Below are positions 1 to 6,259 of a stretch of DNA of 64,000 bases, piece by piece; position 1 is the first letter of the stretch; the number at the start of each line of letters is the position of its first letter. The DNA comes from Myxococcus dinghuensis (GTDB taxonomy: Bacteria > Myxococcota > Myxococcia > Myxococcales > Myxococcaceae). The notes under the pieces were generated by a model. The model had not been told where the DNA came from, searched no databases, and worked only from the letters and a program-made list of their open reading frames with translations. The position numbers and the translations under genes are program-made. The DNA lies in contig NZ_JAKCFB010000025.1 of NCBI RefSeq assembly GCF_024198235.1, forward strand, positions 62,001 through 126,000. Direction: 5' to 3'.

Positions 1-2
1 AG

Positions 3-827
3 ACCCCGCAGGCGAAGCAGGATGGGATGTCGATCTCCACGGAGTCGGGAGACACGCACGGCACCTTCGTGCGGGGCGGCGAGGAGGTGTCGTTCTCCTC
101 CCTCGAGGTGGAGCCCGGTGTGTATCGGCTCGAGGTCCGGCTGCGAGGCCTGGCGCTCACGGGCCTGCTGGACCCGGCCAGCGGTGTATCGACGTTGGAT
201 GGCTTCGCGGACTCGAGCGGGGCGGACACGCAGCTCACGGGCGCGGACCGCGACCTGATGGATGCCTTCTACCGGTCGCTGAACACCGAGCTGCCCACGG
301 GTGACGCGGCGACGCCGGAGTCCATGTACCTGCGGCGCGCGGCGGGCCTGTGGGCGCAGCACTCCTCGACGGTGGAGCTGCAGCGCACGGTGATGGGTGA
401 GCAGGGTCGCGGCTATACGATGCTGTGCAGCTACGCGAAGTGTAACGGCAAGTTCACGGGGAGCTGCGGCGGCGTGTACAACTGGTACTCGTACGCGAAG
501 CACGACTGCAACAAGGGCGGCTTCGACTGGGCGGGCAACCAGCAGATCGCCCAGCTCGGTGACCACACGACGTGCAGCGGCGACGAGTTCTACATGAGCG
601 GCAGCACCTGGGTGTGTGGCGAGCCGGACCACTGGTCCCGCCCGAAGGTGATGGGCATCTGCTTCGGTCGCTGCGGTGGTAGCTGCGGTGGGGATACCCA
701 GTACACGCTGGACGCGACGAACCACGACGGCTGCGTGCGCAACGGCCACATGCTGGCGAGCGCGTACTGCGACGACCAGTTCGTCTCCGCGATGGACGAC
801 GAGCTCTTCGCCCCCAACTGCTACTGA
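3..827 (+). CDS. Cys-rich secreted protein, 5' end outside window; PLA2-like HD motif
   Basis: The frame is open to the window edge, so the gene is probably cut at its 5' end; the first ATG inside is at 27 but has no convincing ribosome site. The C-terminal half carries about a dozen cysteines. It ends with a stretch reading NHDGCVRNGH followed by YCDDQF, which resembles the HD-x-C ... CD-x-x-F active-site layout of prokaryotic phospholipase A2-like proteins (inference from motif only). The N-terminal half has no recognised domain. The next gene starts 2 bp after the stop, so the two are probably co-transcribed. The function is unproven; it could equally be a disulfide-rich secreted protein with no enzyme activity. 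Confidence 0.7.
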   Translation, partial: TPQAKQDGMSISTESGDTHGTFVRGGEEVSFSSLEVEPGVYRLEVRLRGLALTGLLDPASGVSTLDGFADSSGADTQLTGADRDLMDAFYRSLNTELPTGDAATPESMYLRRAAGLWAQHSSTVELQRTVMGEQGRGYTMLCSYAKCNGKFTGSCGGVYNWYSYAKHDCNKGGFDWAGNQQIAQLGDHTTCSGDEFYMSGSTWVCGEPDHWSRPKVMGICFGRCGGSCGGDTQYTLDATNHDGCVRNGHMLASAYCDDQFVSAMDDELFAPNCY

Positions 828-829
828 GG

Positions 830-1201
830 ATGTCCGTGCGTCGACTCGGAGCGTGGATGACGTGGGGCGCGTTGCTGCTGGCGTGCTCGTCCACGTCCTC
901 GAAGACGGAGGCGGCCGAGGCGACGGTGCGGCGCCTCTTCGAGGCGTTGCCCTCGGGTGATTGCGCGGTGCTCGGGCCGCTGCTGGCGACGGGGGAGGGG
1001 ATGCGCCCCTGCGAGGAGTCGGTGGAGGAGATGCGCGAGCACGGGCTGAGCCTGGTGGACATCGTCGAGTCGAAGCTGGACGGGCGGGACCCGGACGCGG
1101 TGTTGGTGCGGGCCCGCATCGCCCGAGGTGGTGAGGTCGGCAAGGAGCCCTGGCTGCTGCGCGTGGAGCGGCGGGCGGGGACCTGGCGCGTGCGCTTCTG
1201 A
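830..1201 (+). CDS. Small predicted lipoprotein
   Basis: A 123-residue protein with a short signal peptide ending in a lipobox (LLLAC, Cys about residue 19), so it should be lipid-anchored. The mature part starts with a Ser/Thr-rich linker, then a compact alpha+beta stretch. Its spacing, with a conserved-looking Cys pair and a C-terminal strand ending in WRVRF, recalls NTF2-like/DUF4878-type lipoproteins; that assignment is only a guess. It starts 2 bp after the preceding Cys-rich gene, which fixes the start and suggests one operon. No catalytic motif is visible. Confidence 0.75.
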   Translation: MSVRRLGAWMTWGALLLACSSTSSKTEAAEATVRRLFEALPSGDCAVLGPLLATGEGMRPCEESVEEMREHGLSLVDIVESKLDGRDPDAVLVRARIARGGEVGKEPWLLRVERRAGTWRVRF

Positions 1202-1213
1202 GAACCGGAGTAG

Positions 1214-1247
1214 GCTCCCGCCCCGTCCGCGAAGACGGGGTGGGAGC
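1214..1247 (+). terminator. Strong GC hairpin between two same-strand genes
   Basis: A 14-bp stem (GCTCCCGCCCCGTC paired with GACGGGGTGGGAGC, one G-U) closes a 6-base loop, ending 9 bases before the next ATG. There is no T tract, so it may be a partial terminator, an attenuator or an mRNA-stabilising element. Confidence 0.5.
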
Positions 1248-1256
1248 AGGCGAGCC

Positions 1257-1814
1257 ATGATGAATCGCAAGCATTGGATGTGGGTGGTGGCGGGCGCGCT
1301 CGTCCTGGTCGTGGGGCTGGGGTTGTGGTGGCGCCCGGCGGAGGGCGAGGGCGTGGCGGACGTCGCGGCGTTGGAGGAGGCGAGCGCGCCGGAGGTCCCC
1401 GCCTCCGAGGCGCCTCGGGCTCGGCCTGCCGTCGCGCCGAAGGACGTGGCGGCCGGGGCGGAGCGTCCCTCGGAGGAGCCTCGCGGGGCCACGGTGGTGG
1501 CGCTCGGGCCGGGGGACGTACCGCCGGAGCCGGAGGTGGAGAACCCTCCGCCGCAGGAGAACGAGCCCATCGCGCCGGAGCTGCCGCAGACGGCGCAGTG
1601 GAAGCTGGAGAAGACCACGCACATCACCGGGCTCCTGGGGCGTGACGTGGAGCGGCTGGAGCGGGAGCGCGAGACGGCGGATACCCGTGGGGACGATGCG
1701 CGCGTCCGTCAGCTCGACACGCTCATCCAGCGACAGCGGGGCCGGCTCGTCGGGCTCCGGGAGGAGATTCGCGTGCTCACCGAGGAGGCCGCGAAGGAGT
1801 CCGCTGCCCAGTGA
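1257..1814 (+). CDS. Single-pass membrane protein with C-terminal coiled coil
   Basis: A 185-residue protein. Residues 5-25 form one transmembrane segment (VVAGALVLVVGLGLW), followed by a Pro/Glu/Ala-rich extracytoplasmic linker of about 100 residues. A charged alpha-helical tail from about residue 120 (repeated Glu/Arg heptads) looks like a coiled coil. The ATG at 1257 is chosen because the hydrophobic segment then sits at the N-terminus; the frame is open further upstream. The stop codon overlaps the GTG start of the downstream serine protease (GTGA), implying translational coupling. It could be a partner or anchor of that protease; no family is recognised. Confidence 0.7.
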   Translation: MMNRKHWMWVVAGALVLVVGLGLWWRPAEGEGVADVAALEEASAPEVPASEAPRARPAVAPKDVAAGAERPSEEPRGATVVALGPGDVPPEPEVENPPPQENEPIAPELPQTAQWKLEKTTHITGLLGRDVERLERERETADTRGDDARVRQLDTLIQRQRGRLVGLREEIRVLTEEAAKESAAQ

Positions 1815-3031
1815 AGAGGCGCGAGACCCACGTGTGTTCCCGGGGCGCGATGGCGTGTCTGCTGATGCTCGCGGTGGGGGCGTGTGCCCCCGTGGCGTCG
1901 AGCGAGGTCCCGGTCGAGGCGCGCGCGCGGCCCATCGTGCTCGGAGAAGACGCTCCCGCGGATGTCGCCACGGTGGCGCTGCTCTCCCGCCGGACGCGGT
2001 GTCAGGGAGAGGAGCCGCTGCTGCTGTGTTCGGGGGCGCTCATCGCGCCGGACGTCGTGCTCACCGCCGCGCACTGCCTGGACCTCTTCGGCGCGGAGGG
2101 GACCTACGAGGTGTTCCTCGGTGGGGTGCTCCTGCCTGCGCCCGAGTCCTCGGGGCGCTTCATCCGGGTCCGGAAGGCCGTCCCGCACCCGGGTTACAGG
2201 CGCGGCTCCCATGACTTCGATGTGGCGCTGCTGCGATTGACGGAGCCCACGGAGGTGGCGCCGCTGCGTCTGCCGGAGTTCCAGGGGGAGGCCCTGGTGT
2301 CAGGTGCCACGGTGAGGGCGGTGGGCTTCGGGGACACGCATGAGGAGGAGGGCTCGGCGCCCTCGGGGCGCAGGCGCTCGGGGTCGATGGTCGTGACCAC
2401 GGTGGGGGCCGAGGCGTTCCAGGCGGGGCCGTCGCCGGGGATGAGCTGTGTGGGAGACAGCGGAGGGCCCGTGCTCGCGCGCGCCGAGGCGGGACGCGAG
2501 GTGCTGGTGGGGGTGACGGTGAGCGGCGACGTGGCGTGCCGCGAGCGGGCCGACAACCTGCGCGTGGACACGCGGATGGAGGACTTCATCCTGCCGTTCC
2601 TCGCGCGGCCTCCCGAGCCTTCCGTGCCCCCGTTGGCGTTGGAGGCCCTGTGCCAGGAGTCGTGTACGCGGGACGCACAGTGTCCGGCGGGGCTGGTTTG
2701 CGTGACGGGGGAGGGGGCTCCGGGGCGGTGTCTGCTTCCCTCGCTGCGGGAGGGGCATTACGGCGAGACGTGTACGGCCGACGCGGCGTGTGGCGCGGGG
2801 GGGATCTGCGCGCGGTTGGAGGTCGCTGGGGCCGATGCGTGTCGCTGTTTCACGCCCTGCACACCGCCGCCGCCAGAGCCCGGGAGCGAGGTGCCCGGCG
2901 AGGGCGGAGGGGGCTGCTCGAGCGCTTCGGGAATGGCCCTCTGGGGCGTTCTGGCGCTCGTCAAGGTGTTGTTGGAACGCACTCGTTCTTGCCGCGCGCG
3001 CGGGGCGATTTCGTCGGCGTTCTCGAGGTGA
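1811..3031 (+). CDS. Trypsin-like serine protease (S1), lipoprotein signal and MYXO-CTERM-like tail
   Basis: A 406-residue secreted S1 protease. The catalytic triad is visible: His88 (TAAHC), Asp137 (DVALL) and Ser217 (GDSGGP). The N-terminus has a signal peptide with a lipobox-like VGAC (Cys25). After the protease domain come about 70 residues with many cysteines. The C-terminal end is Gly-rich GGGGCSS (Cys369), a hydrophobic segment (about 375-388) and an Arg-rich run, the layout of the MYXO-CTERM sorting signal, although the tail runs on to residue 406. GTG is used as start because it overlaps the upstream stop by 4 bp. Probably a surface protease; its substrate is unknown. Confidence 0.85.
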   Translation: MKRRETHVCSRGAMACLLMLAVGACAPVASSEVPVEARARPIVLGEDAPADVATVALLSRRTRCQGEEPLLLCSGALIAPDVVLTAAHCLDLFGAEGTYEVFLGGVLLPAPESSGRFIRVRKAVPHPGYRRGSHDFDVALLRLTEPTEVAPLRLPEFQGEALVSGATVRAVGFGDTHEEEGSAPSGRRRSGSMVVTTVGAEAFQAGPSPGMSCVGDSGGPVLARAEAGREVLVGVTVSGDVACRERADNLRVDTRMEDFILPFLARPPEPSVPPLALEALCQESCTRDAQCPAGLVCVTGEGAPGRCLLPSLREGHYGETCTADAACGAGGICARLEVAGADACRCFTPCTPPPPEPGSEVPGEGGGGCSSASGMALWGVLALVKVLLERTRSCRARGAISSAFSR

Positions 3032-3058
3032 TTCGTAGAGGAGTCTGGGCGTTGTCTG

Positions 3059-3427
3059 GTGTATGGTTTGGAGGTGAATCCCACAGGTGAGGAATTGCGT
3101 CAGGCCATCCGGCGTCGGCCGGGGCTGTATATCGGCGACACCATGGAGTGGGGCCTCCGCGTAGGGAGATACGAGCGCACCCGAGTGGAGGAGTCGGGGC
3201 TGATTACGAGTCAGGTGCCGAACCGTCGGCGGCGCCCTCGTCGAAAGAGGGCGGACGGAGTTGAACCGTCAGGGCTTGTGGGACTCGTCCGGCCAGGTGG
3301 GCTCGAATGGGGGAGGGGCTCGACGCGGGGACGGTGGAGACCGTCGGGTGCGCGGAACCTGCTTGGGAAAGATAACGAGGACGCCCGAGTGAAGGGGCCG
3401 AATCTGATTTGCGTTCAGATGCCTTGA
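3059..3427 (+). pseudogene. GyrB-like N-terminal fragment, degraded
   Basis: The first 33 codons encode the opening of a GyrB/ParE-type GHKL ATPase, with the hallmark RRRPGLYIGDT (normally RKRPGMYIGDT). The similarity stops abruptly after about residue 33. The remaining 90 residues are Arg-rich and unlike any ATPase, so the frame was probably lost by an indel or rearrangement. The ATP-binding Asn and Gly motifs of the family are absent. An intact gyrB must lie elsewhere; this looks like the stub of a paralogous GyrB-like gene rather than a working protein. Confidence 0.55.
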
Positions 3428-3753
3428 GAGGGCACTGATCATCCGTGTGAAGGAGATCGCTTGTGAGGCCCCTTCGGCCAGGCGTGCTCTTGCGGGAAAT
3501 GACGCCGCCTCGCACGCGAGGCTGACACCGGCGCTGATTTTGGACGGACGAGGCCACCGCGGGTCCTCGGAGGGATGCAGCCGCAGGGCGCCACACGCGT
3601 CCACGTGGGGCACGGGGCCGCGGCATTGGCCCGCGGGTTGCTCAACACCGCTTCCACGGGCCTCCACGTGGGAGGTTCGTGGCAGCATTGACCCGCTTTC
3701 CCCTCCCATCGTGGCTGGACGGCCACGGTGTGTGGCCTCGAGCCCGCGCGCCC
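3428..3753 (+). other. Intergenic stretch without a recognised gene
   Basis: No convincing coding frame. It contains a sigma54-like promoter sequence (3627-3642) facing the downstream DUF1361 gene and two copies of TCCACGTGGG (around 3599 and 3664). Codon use does not support the long open frames here. Confidence 0.5.
3627..3642 (+). promoter_or_regulatory. Sigma54-like -24/-12 element
   Basis: TGGCCCGCGGGTTGCT matches the RpoN consensus TGGCACG-N4-TTGCW with one mismatch and the correct GG-N10-GC spacing. It lies 112 bp before the DUF1361 ATG. One match in GC-rich DNA can arise by chance. Confidence 0.35.
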
Positions 3754-4458
3754 ATGTCCCTGTCCTCTTCTTCCCGTCCCTCCGTGTTGTCCGTGACGCG
3801 TCGTCACGGGCTGTGGCCCGTGCTCGGCTGCAGCGTCCTCGCGATGGCGCTGCTGTGCTACCGACTCGATGTGAGCCAGCGGGCCAGCTTCGCGTTCCTG
3901 GCGTGGAACCTGTTCCTGGCGTGGGTGCCCTATGCCTTCGCCCTGGCGGCGCGACTGGAGATGGTGCGGGGCCGGGGCCGGGCGTGGGTGCTCGCGCCCC
4001 TGGCCCTGGGTTGGCTCGCGTTGTTCCCCAATGCCCCCTACATCGTCACGGACTTCATCCACCTGCACGAGCGACCGGGTGTCCCGCTGTGGTTCGACGC
4101 GGGCCTGCTGGCGCTGTTCGCCGCCACCGGGTGGCTGCTGGGGCTCTTGTCGCTGGAGGTCTGGAAGCAGTGGCTCGAGGAGCGTTGGGGACGTGGCCGG
4201 GCGTGGGCCTTCGTCGGCGTCTGCTCGCTGCTGTGTGGCTATGGCATCTACCTGGGCCGCGTGGAGCGGTGGAACAGCTGGCATGTGCTGACGGAGCCGG
4301 GGGAGCTGTTCTCCGCCATCGGCGCCCATCTGCGTGAGCCGCTGGCGTTCCCCTATCTGACCGGACTCACCCTCTGCTTCACCTTGCTGCTGCCGCTGTC
4401 CTACGTGGCCTTCGAGGCCCTGATGTCGCGCCTGCGCTGCCGCCGCGTCGTGACCTGA
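3754..4458 (+). CDS. DUF1361 family integral membrane protein
   Basis: A 234-residue polytopic membrane protein with about six hydrophobic segments. The motif LFPNAPYIVTDFIHL (about residue 90) is characteristic of DUF1361 proteins, whose biochemical role is not established. The ATG at 3754 is preferred over an in-frame ATG 75 bases upstream because it puts the first transmembrane helix about 20 residues from the N-terminus. A second characteristic stretch is GRVERWNSWH near residue 170. The gene stands alone between debris regions; length is usual for the family. Confidence 0.85.
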   Translation: MSLSSSSRPSVLSVTRRHGLWPVLGCSVLAMALLCYRLDVSQRASFAFLAWNLFLAWVPYAFALAARLEMVRGRGRAWVLAPLALGWLALFPNAPYIVTDFIHLHERPGVPLWFDAGLLALFAATGWLLGLLSLEVWKQWLEERWGRGRAWAFVGVCSLLCGYGIYLGRVERWNSWHVLTEPGELFSAIGAHLREPLAFPYLTGLTLCFTLLLPLSYVAFEALMSRLRCRRVVT

Positions 4459-4484
4459 GCCCCGTTCGACATCCCTGGCAGTAG

Positions 4485-4640
4485 ACTGTCTTCAGGCGCT
4501 TCGATTCAGGTAGGCACGCTTGTCGTGGCCTCGTTGGCCTGGCGGCACTGCTGCTCCTCTCCGCCTGCGCGGAGGGGCCGGTGCTCCGCTCCGAACCAAC
4601 GACACCCGATTCGGGACTCGACCCCAGTCTCACGGCCCCT
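4485..4640 (+). pseudogene. 5' remnant of a lipoprotein gene
   Basis: In this frame the DNA encodes a typical lipoprotein signal (GLVGLAALLLLSAC) followed by a Ser/Thr/Pro-rich start of a mature protein. There is no start codon before it (the frame opens after a TAG at 4482), and it runs into sequence that, on the other strand, belongs to an IS3-type orfA remnant. It is therefore a truncated, start-less gene broken by insertion and deletion. The same frame continues open into the ECF sigma gene, which can mislead start prediction there. Confidence 0.5.
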
Positions 4641-4711
4641 TCCTTGAACGCCGTCGAGAACTCTCGGCGCGGCCTCCTGGGCTTCTTCTGCTTCAGCTCG
4701 TTCGCGGACAT
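4622..4711 (-). mobile_element. IS3-family orfA (transposase) remnant
   Basis: Read on the minus strand, about 30 codons encode MSANELKQ then PRREFSTAFKEGAVRL. This is the N-terminal signature of IS3/IS911-type OrfA transposase helix-turn-helix proteins. The similarity ends after the first helix and no OrfB or terminal repeats are visible, so it is a decayed fragment. Boundaries are approximate. Confidence 0.5.
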
Positions 4712-4863
4712 CTTGTGCTCTTTCCATCCCATCGTGGGGGTCTACGGAGTTGGGCTACTCCGACAGGGCCCGCCCGCCGGGGAACGAGTCGACGGCCTCC
4801 CGTCAAGCCGTGAGCAAAGCGGCTGGGAAATGTCCCACGGAATGAGGGTCATGCGTCTCGCTT

Positions 4864-4883
4864 CGGGGGGGGCGAGCCCCCCG
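4864..4883 (+). terminator. G/C-tract hairpin upstream of ECF sigma gene
   Basis: CGGGGGG pairs with CCCCCCG around a 6-base loop, about 50 bp before the sigma factor start. It may terminate readthrough from the debris region or attenuate the operon; there is no T tract. Confidence 0.3.
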
Positions 4884-4934
4884 CCGCCCGTACCGGGCGA
4901 GACTGATGGCAGGGCGGGTATCGGCCCAGGGGTG

Positions 4935-5492
4935 ATGTTCGTGCGCAAGCCGGTGAGCGAGGTCGAGCAGACCGAGGGCTACTACCGTCGCTACGGTGAA
5001 GCCGTGCATCGGCGTTGTCTGCGACTGCTCGGCGACGAGGCGCTGGCCTGGGACTCGACGCAGGAAGTGTTCCTCCGCATCCACGCGAATCTGAAGCCGC
5101 TTCTCGCCGCGGGCTCTCCGTTGTCATGGCTGCTCACCGTGGCGGACCGACAGTGCTTCTCGGTGCTGCGCCGCCGGCGCACCGAGGCCACTCTCGCGCT
5201 GACGCGACTGGCGCCGCTTCCGGAGGTCAGCGCTTCCCCTGAGGCCGCGCTGGAGCGGCTGCTGGTGGATGCGGACCTGGTGAGGCGCGTCCTCTCCCAC
5301 TGTCCGGAGGACGTCCAGCGTGTCGTGGCCCACCGCTTCATCGATGAGCTGGAGCAGGAGCAGATCGCCGCGCTGCTCGACGTCTCGCGCAAGACGGTGC
5401 AGCGCAAGTTGCAGACCTTCTTCGACACCGCGCGGCGGCTCCTGGACGTCGTCCCGCGTCCTGCGCCGCGAAAGGGAACGGCCCCCGCATGA
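4935..5492 (+). CDS. ECF-type RNA polymerase sigma factor
   Basis: A 185-residue sigma70-family protein of ECF size. Region 2 spans about residues 14-80 (YYRRYGEAVHRRCLRLLG, then AWDSTQEVFLRIH) and region 4 about 113-170, with the helix-turn-helix QEQIAALLDVSRKTVQRKLQ. The frame is open far upstream through a pseudogene, but the ATG at 4935 follows AGGGGTG and begins just before region 2. Its stop overlaps the ATG of the next gene (ATGA), the arrangement usual for a sigma factor and its membrane antagonist. It is predicted to direct RNA polymerase to its own operon and to unknown targets. Confidence 0.88.
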   Translation: MFVRKPVSEVEQTEGYYRRYGEAVHRRCLRLLGDEALAWDSTQEVFLRIHANLKPLLAAGSPLSWLLTVADRQCFSVLRRRRTEATLALTRLAPLPEVSASPEAALERLLVDADLVRRVLSHCPEDVQRVVAHRFIDELEQEQIAALLDVSRKTVQRKLQTFFDTARRLLDVVPRPAPRKGTAPA

Positions 5493-6259
5493 GTCCCTCC
5501 TCCATTCCTCGCTTCCCGGGTGTGCCGGACCTCCTGCTGGAGCGCTACCTGTGTGACGAACTCTCCAAAGAAGAGGCCCGGCACGTGGAGGAGGCGGCGC
5601 GCGTTTCGCCCGCGCTTGCGGCGCACCTTCGCGCGCGACGGGCCGAAAAGGCCGCATTCGCCCTCGTGCGTCCCTTCGGGCCCATCAGGGGTCGGTTGGA
5701 GGCACCTCGTCCGAGCCGCTGGCGCGGGCTCTGGCGTTGGAGCCTGCCCGTGCTGATGCTGGGCGTGGTGCTCGCGGTGGTGCTGCCAGGCCTCGGCACG
5801 TTCGAGGAGTTGGAGAGGGTGCGCGTGCGCGGTGGCCTCACCGCGCGGGTGCTCGTCAAGCGAGGCGAGGTCGTCTTCGAGCAGGGACCCGGGGTGGTGC
5901 TGCGCTCCGGTGATCGCGTCCGTGTGGAGGTGGAGGACGCGAAGGGCGGCGCGCTCTATGTGCTGGCGCTGAGTGAGCGCGGTCGCGTCACGCCACTTCA
6001 GGGTTTTCCGACCACGGGCGGGGCGCTGACCCTGGGGCCGGGGCGGTGGGTGTTGCCCGGGAGTCTGGAACTGGACGATGCCCCCGAGCAGGAGGCGCTG
6101 GTGGTGGTGCTCGCGGCCGACAACGGGGATGCCCCTTCGCCCGCGGACGTCCAACGCTGGCTGGAGCAGGCGGTGCGAGAGGGGGACTTCCCACCGACCC
6201 TCACGCCGCTGCCCGGCACCCGCCATGTCTTGCGAGCGCTGCCCAAGGAACTGCCGTGA
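5489..6259 (+). CDS. Putative membrane anti-sigma factor with DUF4384-like periplasmic domain
   Basis: A 256-residue protein. Residues 15-65 (LLERYLCDELSKEEARHVEE...) resemble the N-terminal sigma-binding region of anti-sigma factors but lack the zinc-binding HxxxCxxC set. One transmembrane helix lies at about 82-103, followed by a periplasmic beta-rich domain resembling DUF4384. It is coupled by 4-bp overlaps to the ECF sigma gene before it and the caspase gene after it, which strongly suggests all three act together. Predicted role: hold the sigma factor at the inner membrane and release it on an envelope signal. The assignment rests mainly on architecture and position. Confidence 0.75.
   Translation: MSPSSIPRFPGVPDLLLERYLCDELSKEEARHVEEAARVSPALAAHLRARRAEKAAFALVRPFGPIRGRLEAPRPSRWRGLWRWSLPVLMLGVVLAVVLPGLGTFEELERVRVRGGLTARVLVKRGEVVFEQGPGVVLRSGDRVRVEVEDAKGGALYVLALSERGRVTPLQGFPTTGGALTLGPGRWVLPGSLELDDAPEQEALVVVLAADNGDAPSPADVQRWLEQAVREGDFPPTLTPLPGTRHVLRALPKELP

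Noticed and set aside
4740-4934. ECF-type autoregulated promoter (GGAAT ... CGTC) before the sigma gene.
   Set aside because: Spacing between the two elements is only about 10 bp, too short for an ECF promoter.
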